DNA from: Trichomonas vaginalis G3
Lineage: Eukaryota > Parabasalia > Trichomonadida > Trichomonadidae
Reading direction: 5' to 3'
Assembly (NCBI RefSeq): GCF_026262505.1
Contig: NC_067206.1
Coordinates: 30,829,896-30,893,895, forward strand
DNA: 64,000 nucleotides
The notes beneath the pieces are model-generated. The model did not search any database, was not told the origin of the DNA, and saw only the letters and a list, made by a program, of their open reading frames with translations. Below are positions 35,262 to 45,300 of the stretch, piece by piece (positions within the stretch are counted from its first letter, which is position 1; each line of letters opens with the position of its first letter). The translations under genes were made by a program, and so were the position numbers.

Positions 35262-36849
35262 TAAACAGAAATTCATCAAAAGTGACAGCTCTCAATTTTT
35301 TTGACATTTGTAAATTCTAAATTGAATGAGAAAAATGAAATAATACTAAGCATAATACAATATTCTAGATTTAATTATAATTAGGAAAAAGTTTGTTTTG
35401 AGAGTACTTTTCATAGGCATATAGAATGAAATCTTCTGAAAAATAATATCACATAAACTCATATTATTTTCTAATATTAAGGGTTTCGTTTTGCGAAAAA
35501 AACGTACAATACGCAATTTCGCTAAAAAAACATTTAGCTAGCAATTTCGACCTTTGACTCCACTCAAGACGTCACTTTTTTAATTTTGCGGTATCATATT
35601 TTTGGAAAATCTTTATGAATATTATATAAAAAGTCTCTTTAATATCTATATTTCATATTTTTATCGATTTTTAAAGTTTTTGCGAAAAGTATTCAATTAT
35701 TTTTGCTATTTGGTCGGGTAAATGTCAGATTTGCGACATTTTCTGATATGATATTCAGATTCTACGTTGATAATAATGCTTATAGAACCCTCTTGCTATT
35801 GTGTCAAAATTGCGAAACCGATAGCAAAAATATCTCGCAATATCAAAATTGAGATATTGAGTGAATTATGCATTATAGAGATTAAAAATCTGATTTGTGA
35901 AAACATCTCATCAGTTTCTAGCTAATTCAAAAATCTTTACTATCTTATTCGATTAAAATGAAAAGGGAATAGTTTCATTATGCTTTAAATGACAGCCTTA
36001 TAATATAATCATAGTTTTCGCTCAATATGCAGCATTTTTTTTTCGAAATCTATGGTCAATGTCCTAAATACTGATTGCTTTGCATTCATATCTCTTACAT
36101 TTTCTATACCCACATCACTATTCATTGCTATTCCTATCTTTTTCATTTTTGTTTGTTTCTCATAATTTCTCAAAAAACACGATAACTTGATATTTGTAAA
36201 TATCATACTTTATAACGTAAATAAGAACTTGACCTATTAAGAAAAGCAGTAATGAAAAGAAAATCTGAAATTCATAAAAATTACAAGTTTCTGATGACAA
36301 TTAGCTTAATTAAACCAGGTACAAGATTATATAATTGTATTTTCTATCCAATTATCCATATAATATCTTATCCAGAAAAAATAACTTGATCAATACCAAA
36401 TGATTTTTTAACTAGTAAATAAAGTATTTTCTTTACACACACATTGTATATCATAGTTTTTTTTTTTGGTTTCGCAAAACATCCAAAAACAAATATGCTA
36501 TAAAAGTGACAATTTTAGCAAAACGAAACCCTTACTAATATATAACTATTTAATATAAAAATCAAATTCAATGATCTTAAAAGCGAAGGATAAACCTCAA
36601 AATTTACGAATATAATGAGTGGGAATATAATGCTTATCTATCATAAAACCATATGAAATATTAATTTTTGCTTTACGCCTAATTTTTGACGACAATTAGC
36701 AAAAAATGTTAAATGTTAACACTCAGTCCATTTGAATATGAAAAATAAAATTGACTTTAATTAATATTTAAAAACGTGCTCTATCAAAAGTTCCAAAAAT
36801 TCAATATTTGAGCTTTTCTGAGGTGTCACTTTTGATGAATTTCTGTTTA
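35262..36849. repeat. Perfect 25-bp inverted repeat pair (35262-35286 and 36825-36849)
   Basis: The motif starting TAAACAGAAATTC and ending AAAAGTGAC at 35262-35286 is the exact reverse complement of 36825-36849. The left copy occurs in every cassette; the right copy occurs only here. The pair could be the ends of an old ~0.5-kb element, into which the 1057-bp element at 35478 later inserted. No target duplication is evident. Confidence 0.6.
35471..36541. mobile_element. Non-autonomous TIR element A with 7-bp target duplication
   Basis: The element spans 35478-36534 (1057 bp) and starts TAAGGGTTTCGTTTTGC. Its end is the reverse complement (GCAAAACGAAACCCTTA). It is flanked by CTAATAT at 35471-35477 and 36535-36541. 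Cassettes 1-3 show the empty site with a single CTAATAT, which proves insertion. There is no transposase frame; the ORF of 65 codons at 36009-36206 has no support. It shares internal blocks with the element at 40312 (for example CTTATAGAACCC, GCGAAAAAAACG). I cannot assign the superfamily. Confidence 0.9.
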
Positions 36850-38047
36850 CAACAGTAAACTTATCAATTATCTTGGCTACCTATTTAGGCTCGAAAAGCA
36901 AAAAATATCAAAAAATACAACTTGAGTCCATTATGACCCTTTCATGGAGGTAGTTTTTATCCGCTAGTATTTTCCCTTTGAATCTCTTTACAATTCGAAA
37001 TCAAATTCAAAACTCAGTAGAAGAAAGGAAGAATCGACTTACTACGGTTGTAATACGAATAAATACATATATTTAATTATTTTTATTTACATAATAATTG
37101 TTTGAAGCTCATATTCCATCAAATTTTTAAATAAAAACATTAAAATGTTGAAAATGTTCATATATTTTAATAGGGTTTTGGCACTTTATTGAGGAATTAC
37201 TACATACATAGTCGAACTGAACTTGATATTTTGAAATTTAAATTATTTATCAAAATTAAAATTTAACTTGAAATTTATAATTATTTAGTCATATTTTGCA
37301 TAATTCTAAGTAGATTTTGTAAAAAATCAAGAAAGAAAAATTTTAACGTGCTTTATTTTTTCTTTTTTATAATAATACATATTATTATATAATTAACATA
37401 TTCATAATGTTTCACCCTTTCAAAAATATAATCCTCCTCCTCTCAAATAAACGTACATACGGGTGGCCTCTTTTTTCAAAAAATTAAAATTTGAAATTTT
37501 GGGCTCAAATATTAGAGATTTTTTTCAACCTTCAACGATATATGTTGTCTATATCAGACCTCCTTTCTTTTTGATACTTAACATTGTTCCTAAATCTTAG
37601 CCGTTAAGGCTGTTCTGAAAATATTTTTTTTTCGAAAAAATTCGAAAAAAATTCTTAAAATTCAAAAATCCCTTAATTCCAGAGGATTTTGGAAAAAAGT
37701 TTTTACATGAACATGTGTATATTATATGAAGTATATTGATAAGGTAAAAATCAAATTTTATTGCATATTCATCGAGAAAATAAACTAACGAATCCCTCAA
37801 AATTGAGAGGGTAATCCTCCTCCTCTCAAATAAACGTACATACGGGTGCACCCTTAATGACAATCAGTATGAATAATTAAAATGCTAAGATGATTTGATT
37901 CCAAAAATTTTACCATTTGAATAACAATAATACTTTATTCATTTTATTCTTTTATAAAGATGTTTGTTTTCAGCATGCTTGTATAATATGAGTATCAAGA
38001 TGAATGATGCATTCGATCCAGATAAAATATTTATTCATCTTGAATAT
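36690..38047. other. Intergenic, unique sequence beyond the amplification
   Basis: AT-rich. It contains the right 25-bp inverted repeat (36825) and a 37-bp direct repeat (37429-37465 and 37812-37848, starting TAATCCTCCTCCTCTC and ending ACATACGGGTG), 383 bp apart. An 88-codon frame between those repeats (minus strand, 37597-37863) lacks any domain and is probably not a gene. Confidence 0.6.
37429..37848. repeat. 37-bp direct repeat pair
   Basis: Identical 37-bp copies at 37429-37465 and 37812-37848. The second is followed by GCACCCTTAATGA, whose complement (TTAAGGGTGCAC) also occurs upstream of the 462-aa gene in every cassette (35228 in copy 4). Confidence 0.75.
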
Positions 38048-39481
38048 TTAAACATCATTATGACTTGATTTCTTAGTAATATCATTTTCCAAAAGTTTCA
38101 CACAATTTCCATGCTTATCTTTTGCATTTACATTTGCTCCACATGAGATAAGATATTTCATAACTTCAAAATGTCCTTCACGAGAAGCAGCGATGAGTGG
38201 AGTATGCCCCTTTTTATTCTTATCTTCTAAATTTGCGTCTAAAGAGATGAAATATTTAACAACTTCAAGATGCCTGCTTTTTGAAGCAATAATTAATGGA
38301 GTATCACCATTTTTGTTTTTTGTATTTTTGCATGCTCCGGATTCTATGAGAAATTTTACTATTTCGAGTTTCCCGCTATGTGAAGCTAGAGTTAATGCAG
38401 TATTTCCATTATTGTTTTTAGCTTCAATGTTTGCTCCTGCTTTTATAAGGTATTTAACAACTTCTAAATTTCCGTTTGCTGAAGCACAAATCAATGGCGT
38501 GTTTCCAATTTTGCTCTTCACTTCTATATTGAAACCGATTGAAATTAGATAATTAACTACATCTAACTTGCCGTTTATTGATGCAAGAAGAAGTGGTGTA
38601 TTTCCATATTTATCTTGGACTGCAATATCAGCATAGTTTACAATTAGATGTTTAACAATTTCTAATTGTCCTCCAAGTGAAGCACAATTTAGAGGAGTGT
38701 TTCCAAAATTATTTTTTGCTTCTTTATCAGCTCCTTTTGACAGAAGATGTTTAACAATTTCAAAGTGTCCATTACTAGAAGCCAGACATAATGGAGTATT
38801 TCCTTCAATATTTGCAGTCTTTATGTTGCATCCACTATCAATTAGTAATGTAACAAGATGATTGTTCCCTTCTTCACAAGCTTTTAGAAGAGGAGTATTT
38901 CCTTTTTCATCTTTCGTCTCTAAAAGAGCTTTTTTGCATCCACTATCTGTTAATTCTTCAAGAACTTTGTAAATTCTATTGAAATTATTCTTAATGTACT
39001 CATAAATAACAAAATCTTTTTCTTTTATTTGATTTTTTAAAGATTTGATTTCGTTTTTCATTTCTTTGACTTGAATTCTTAGTGATTCATTCTCTTTCAT
39101 CATGTTTTCTATTTTATTATTGAGAATATTATTTTGTTCTTTGGTTTCCATTAATTCAGATAATTTTAAATTATCATAAAACTGAAATTTACTGAATATT
39201 CCATTCTTTTCTTGAATGCTCCATACTTTTGTGGCTCCCTGGGTGTTTTTTATTAAAACATTTGCATTGAGAATAAAAGTTAATAGTTTATCACTATTTG
39301 CATTCTTCAAGCATAATTCTAGAATAGATATATATTCGTCCAATGTTAATGTAGTTTTTTGAAAAATTATTTGCAAATCTTCTGTATCAAATATATCTAT
39401 GAACCTGTTATCCTTTATATATTCGTGGGCATTTGAAATAATATAATCGAGATTAAGCGTCAGGTCACACACACTGGACAT
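38048..39481 (-). CDS. Ankyrin-repeat protein with N-terminal helical domain and coiled coil (477 aa)
   Basis: Residues 1-105 are a helical region of the type found at the N-terminus of many trichomonad ankyrin proteins (YIKDNRFIDIFD). Residues 110-160 form a coiled coil rich in Lys and Glu. Residues 191-465 contain eight regular ankyrin repeats plus a partial ninth, each starting with a G-N-T-P-L type motif about every 33 residues. It is a protein-protein interaction scaffold with unknown partner, probably cytosolic, with no membrane segment. The start is supported by TCATT at 39498-39494, 15 nt before the ATG. The stop sits in TTTAAA. It is distantly related in plan to the cassette 462-aa protein but has far better preserved repeats. 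Confidence 0.9.
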   Translation of the reverse strand: MSSVCDLTLNLDYIISNAHEYIKDNRFIDIFDTEDLQIIFQKTTLTLDEYISILELCLKNANSDKLLTFILNANVLIKNTQGATKVWSIQEKNGIFSKFQFYDNLKLSELMETKEQNNILNNKIENMMKENESLRIQVKEMKNEIKSLKNQIKEKDFVIYEYIKNNFNRIYKVLEELTDSGCKKALLETKDEKGNTPLLKACEEGNNHLVTLLIDSGCNIKTANIEGNTPLCLASSNGHFEIVKHLLSKGADKEAKNNFGNTPLNCASLGGQLEIVKHLIVNYADIAVQDKYGNTPLLLASINGKLDVVNYLISIGFNIEVKSKIGNTPLICASANGNLEVVKYLIKAGANIEAKNNNGNTALTLASHSGKLEIVKFLIESGACKNTKNKNGDTPLIIASKSRHLEVVKYFISLDANLEDKNKKGHTPLIAASREGHFEVMKYLISCGANVNAKDKHGNCVKLLENDITKKSSHNDV

Positions 39482-39493
39482 TAAAAAATTTTG

Positions 39494-39498
39494 AATGA
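39494..39498 (-). promoter_or_regulatory. Initiator TCATT of the 477-aa ankyrin gene
   Basis: Matches TCA(C/T)(A/T). The predicted first transcribed base is 39496, giving a 15-nt leader. Confidence 0.65.
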
Positions 39499-40304
39499 AA
39501 AATCAAACGAGATGGTATTTAAATAATTTATTTTAGACTTATCTATACTATCATAAAATTGGCATTTATGAATCTTAGTCAAAATATGTTTACAATTTTG
39601 TTTACCAATATTATCGTATCAAAATGTCACTTTTTTATTCTTTCGATTCACACTCCTACTTTTGTCACTTTTGATTTTGAGGAAGTCAATTTAAACTATT
39701 CACATACACATTTGATTTCCTTTAAAAAGGAAATATATTGTTTATTATGTTCAAGATATATGGAGTCAATATTTTACTGAAACACCAAAAATAGCATTAA
39801 AATATCCATTTTTTGTTGCACATTTACATAAATCTAATAATCCATTCAGCAGCGATATACATCATTAAGTTTAGATGCATTATATTTATTTTGTATTTGC
39901 TAGAAAAGCATATTTTGATGTAATCAAATTTAATATCTAGGAATTATTTGATTTTTGAAGCAGAGTTTTACTGTAACTATTTTATACACTTGGTCCTGAT
40001 TTTATTACCTAGTACTTTGTACAATCAAAAATGAAAAAAAAAATTATCTTAAGATAATTGAGATTCACCTACCATATATGTATATCTTTATATGAAGAAT
40101 TACTATCGTATTGTGTATGGTAGTAATGAAATACATCTATCATGTGAGCCTACAAGATGCTATGAAGTTGATGAAAATTGAGAGGAGATAGGTGGTCGGT
40201 AGGAACCCTTAAATATAAATCATAGTGTCACTTTTAGTTTACATCAAAATCTTCTCGAATCGGCACCATATGGCACGATTTATCATTTAGGTCTTCTTTG
40301 TTGA
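39499..40304. other. Intergenic
   Basis: AT-rich. I see no gene, only scattered GTCACTTTT words that also occur inside the TIR elements nearby. A 73-codon frame at 39559-39780 has no support. Confidence 0.5.
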
Positions 40305-41401
40305 GATAAATTAAGGATGTCGCTTTGCGAAAAAAACGGATATGCTAGCAACTTTCTCCAAATATCCTATATCACGATATTTGGCACTTTTCTACCTCGC
40401 TTTATTGGCACTTTTTTAAAATGAGAATAATGATATTTATGATATTTCCATTTTTTCGATGAACACTAGTTTAAAGGTTTCGAATAAATAATAAATTTCA
40501 CGATTTTATTGATTTTTAGTGAAGTTGCTACTTCCATTCAATTTTTCGTGCTATTTGGCCGGGTTTTTGTCAGAATCGCACGTTTTTATTTTATGATTTT
40601 TGGAATCTACATATATAGATAAGCTTATAGAACCCCCATGATATTTTGTCAAAAATGCGATTTGCGATTGTCAAATATCCTATAATTGCTATTAATGATA
40701 TAACTGTTCCATCATATTGCTCTCGGATTGTTAATGATACTTTCAAAATTTCGCGATAGAATTCTTTCAAATCAAAAATGAGATAATTGTATTCGATATA
40801 TTTTTATGAAAATATTAAATATTTCAAATGCAAAATTCAATTATATCATTTTCCGAAGTGGATATCATGAATATATGTTGATTTCGCTATGAAATATATT
40901 TTTTATGAAAAATTCTTTCATGATCTGGTAACTACATCACAGTATAGCAATAGGAAATGACATTTTCCTTCATAAAATCTTAACATTTTTAAAATATGAA
41001 TCCACAATTGGATATTTCTCAATTTGAACATTCAGAATCCACAAAAATTCCTATTTATTAAAGGATTGCCTATTCTGAAACCTATTTAAGTAATAATTAT
41101 TGAAATAAAAATTCAATTTTAATGAAAAAGAAAAACAAAGAGAGAGAGGGAGAGAAGAAGAAGAGAAAGAAAAAGAAGAGGGAAAAATAAAGAAGAAAAA
41201 GAAAAAAGAAAAAAAGGAAAAAGGACGGTGTGCATAGAATGAACTTTATAGCCGAGCATTCGGAAAAGGCCGGAGCCGAAGGCGAAGGTCTTTTCCGAAT
41301 GCGAGGTAAAATTTTTTTAGATATTTTAAGTCGCACGCAAGATACCTAAAATTAGTGCTATAAAAGTGACACTATTCGCAAAACGGCATCCTTAGATAAA
41401 T
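40305..41401. mobile_element. Non-autonomous TIR element A, second copy, with 7-bp target duplication
   Basis: The element spans 40312-41394 (1083 bp). Its left end is TAAGGATGTCGCTTTGCG, and the right end's complement is TAAGGATGCCGTTTTGCG. It is flanked by GATAAAT at 40305-40311 and 41395-41401. It is homologous to the element at 35478 but clearly diverged. It contains a purine-rich tract (41122-41225) and a GC-rich hairpin (41257-41302). No transposase frame. Confidence 0.88.
41122..41225 (+). repeat. Purine-only low-complexity tract
   Basis: About 100 bases almost entirely A and G (GAGAGAGAGGGAGAGAAGAAG and GAAAAAGAAAAAAGA runs), followed by a hairpin made of ATTCGGAAAAGGCC and GGTCTTTTCCGAAT (41257-41302). 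The open frame on the minus strand here is a product of low complexity. Confidence 0.85.
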
Positions 41402-42339
41402 GGAAATAACTCGAGAAGATATTTGTAAATTGAAGAAAATCTTTTGTTGTTTTTTTAAAAACTATATTTTCAACGATGAAAACACGCTATTAGGCGTAAC
41501 ATTTCATGTCCTACAGTCAGAATTTGTAGACGGAAAGGTATCTCCACTGCCTTCTACCAAATCTTTATCAAAATGTCACTTTTTTGCACTTTTTTCTGCA
41601 AATTCCCGATTTGACACGCCCCTAATTGCAAAAAAAACCGGCCCCCTCCAACTTATACTATGACCATATCCTATTGTAATATCTACTGTTAGATAAAATT
41701 GAAATCCATTCTCAATTTTGAGAAGACTCTCTCAAAAAAAATAAGCATTTGAATATATTTTCTATAAAGAAATTGATAGAAATATCGAAATTACTGTTGA
41801 AAAAAATCTCATTAGATTCAGAAGAGTTTCACTATATATATAATAAAAATATTCGTGAAGCGAAGAAAAAGAACCCTGAAAAGGAAGATGATTGGAAAAT
41901 GCGTGTTCTTGATTGTTTATCTATTTATATTACGCTTAGCTTATTTAGCCTCTATTGGCATTTCATTGAAAAAAGTAATCAACAATGAGCTACGGTTTAT
42001 AGAGCAGCTATCTCTATGTATATATTTTGTTATATTACTATTTATTCAGTTCTAATTTATTTGTATATTGAGTTATTGTAATGCTTCATTTTTAAAATAA
42101 TCAGGTATCACCCCTTCTTTGGGCCCAAAAAATTCCCAAATTCAATTCACAGTAGAATTTTTTTGGAACCTACTTTTAACCCAAAAAATTAATGGTGCAC
42201 TTAATATTTTCTGTCTTAGGGGCGTAAGTGTACCATTAATTCTCATATGTTTAACTCTCATATTTGTTTATTTTCATTATTAATGTAGCTATATAAAAAT
42301 GTTTAGATTTTAAATAGAAATAAAATAGTTTTATTTTTA
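41402..42339. other. Intergenic
   Basis: AT-rich. It holds a 16-bp inverted repeat with one mismatch (42188-42203, ATTAATGGTGCACTTA; 42225-42240) just downstream of the Piezo gene. Two overlapping short frames at 41749-42055 show no recognisable domain, and I do not call them genes. Confidence 0.5.
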
Positions 42340-45300
42340 TTAAGCTTCTTTGACTTTTACAGTCTTTCCTATCTTTGCCATATTGTGCAAAGACCTTGCA
42401 GTGTTTAGAATCATTGTTGCTGTTGCGTATTCCATTGGCAAATCTCCTGTATTCCTGTGTGCTTCGATTGCCAAAATCACATTCAAGAAAATCTCTGGAT
42501 TTCCCATTCTGTCGATCCACAAATCCTGGAAGAAACTCGTGATGAAAGATCTAACGAATGTTCCGCAAGTAAAGATGATAAAAACATACAAACCATAGAA
42601 ACCACCTGTACTTGTCAACAACGATCCAATAACAGCGTTGTAACTTGGTTTGCAATAAACAGCAGAACTCAAAGCTCCTTCTTCAACAAAATCAGGCATA
42701 TCCTCTGTCTTGTTCACAGAAATCAACCAATAAAATTGTCCTGATGATTGTGATTTCATGAACTGCATAGACAAGTTGAAATAGTACTTATTAATGAATG
42801 TTGCTTCGTCGCTCAAAGGAATTGTGAAGTAAAGAGGTATCAAGTTTTCAATGTTCAATGACAAATTTTCTGGTTCTTGTGTATTTAATGTACAATTAAT
42901 TATTTCTTTGAGAGTTTTAATTTGTTCTTCATCCAAATTGTTTCCTGTCTTTGTAATAGTTATTTGGTCTGTTGTCAATTTAGTTGTTGGAGATGTGGTT
43001 GTGAACTTGAAATTGACGTAAGGAATGAACTTAGTCATTTTATTCAATGCGTAATTCGCTGAAGAATCAGAAATCTGCCAATTTGTCAATGTAATGTCAG
43101 GATACTGGAAATACTGACTTTCTTTCTTATTATTCGAGTAAAAAGCATCTAACATTGGGTCATTCAAGTTGAGAATCTCTCTCTGCATCGTGTCACTGAA
43201 AATGTTGGATTCATCAGGTAAAACTGTACCAGACCAAATTTCTGGCAAACCGTAAATTCCTATTGAAACTGATGCCACTTTTACAGGATTTGGTTTTGAT
43301 GTTGAACTTGAAGACATCATAACAATGAAAGGAACAAATAATAGAGCGAACAGAGCTAATATGAACAAATAACCAATAATATGCGATTTCTTTTTGTTGT
43401 CGAGAGGCCAAAGTTTCAAATAACTCAACTGTTTCATGAATTTCGATTTCATTTGTGAAATAATGAAGAAATCGAACAAATCTAATGATGTAGTACTTGC
43501 CAACCATTTGATCAAATAAATGAACTCGAATAAGAAAGGAACAGCGTTGACAATCAAAATTTTCACGTAAACAACTAATGGATTTGGATTTCCTATTGAA
43601 GGAGGAACTTTGCAAAATCCAAACAAACAATTGATAGATAAAATCATCTCTGATGTTAATCGCAAGAAGAAGAATAACCAGAAAGTGAAGTGTTCGAAAC
43701 AACCGTTATTTGTAAACACAGGAATTAAAAATGACATGTAAACAAAAGTGAAAATTGAATACAACAAATTGAAAGAAAACAGCCATGATTTGTGTTCTGA
43801 AATTATGACCCATTGTATCAACAAAATGAACAAGAAATTGCCCATCAAGAAGAAAACAAAGTCATAAGTAATAGTCGCAGAGCCACTCAACATAGAATTG
43901 GCTGAACTCGAAATTGTCCACCCTAAATAACTAAAAAGTGACAAAATAAAAGCGGTTATGTCAATTGTAAAACATAACTTGTTGAAATGGTACTTGACAA
44001 ATGATTTCATGTTGATTCTCTCTTTGATTTTCTCAGAAAGTGTCTTTTTGACGGTTTGTGACGGTTTTATGTTTCGAATTTGAGGGGGATGATTAAAAGT
44101 GAAGTGTTGAGAAGCGACAGACAAAATGAAGACAATATATAGATAAGCCTTTTGAGATTTATTGAGATCTAATCCCAAAACCTTCGAAATTTGGATTTTC
44201 CTGTATTTGTCTTCGACCAAAAAACTGGAAATTATGTCTTTGACGCCGTAACAACCTAAAATACATCTTAAAAGCATATAAACAATAGATAAGATGACAA
44301 AAGGAAGATAGGATTGTATATTAAAGGAAAGTGTTGTCAAAGAAAGGAAAAAGAACAAAATTCCGAAAATTGATCTTTCTTCCATTGGATAAAAGATCGC
44401 CATCACTAATAATAATGCAGGAATGATCTGTCTGGATATGACTTTCAAGTAATAATAAAATACTGAAAATCTTTCTTCGGGTGTCACTTTTTTGAGTTCC
44501 AATGGTTCGAAAATTTGGAAATGTCTGAGGAAAGAAAGAGGAATCGTCTTGACGAAATCGGTGTATTGGTCTGGAATCTGCAATACATGGTCGGACTTGT
44601 AGACAGAAACCATTGTTTCCATCATTTCTTTCAATTTATTCAAAAATCCAGTATGAACTCGTGGTTCTAAGTTGATATCCGTGAAGTATGTTATCATTAC
44701 AGTAAGTCTATCGACCAATCTGACAACAACTCCCCAAATTAAACCGAATATCCACTTTAATAAAGAAATGTAGAATACTCTAGTAGAAGTAGGAACGACT
44801 ACAGCGTTATTAGGATCATTACCAGCATTTTCTTGTTGTTCATTTGTTTGATTTTCCTGATTTTGTTGCTGATTGTAGTTTTCTGCTTCTTGTACTGGGA
44901 CATCGTTGTTCTGAATATCATCCTGACGATTTACCATGGCTTCGAATTGAATTAAATCAGGAGATTCGGATGTCGTGTCGTTTGTCACGTTTAAACTGTA
45001 AACTCCTGCTTTGAGTCTGTCCAATTCTTTGTTGAAGTACTCGTCGCAGTATTCTTGGTCCAATTTGAACAAGTCTTGGATGATTATTTGTCTATCTTTT
45101 CTGTATTGGCATCTACGCTTCTCCTTGTTGTAGATATCGAGGTAGCTTGGACTATTGAGTGCATTGTTCAAAAGAAATTCGAGCCAGTAAACGAAAATCC
45201 ACTGGAAATTATCTTTTCCTCTGAAACCGAAGATTCTGTCGATTTCTGTCTCTGATTGTGTGAATATCCTCAATGGTCTGAAAGATTTCATCAGAAGATT

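Noticed and set aside
41097-41336. 79-codon Phe/Leu/Ser-rich frame, minus strand
   Set aside because: Translation of a purine-only tract inside a transposon.
41749-42055. Two overlapping small frames (79 and 66 codons)
   Set aside because: No ATG with initiator, no domain, and the two frames conflict with each other.
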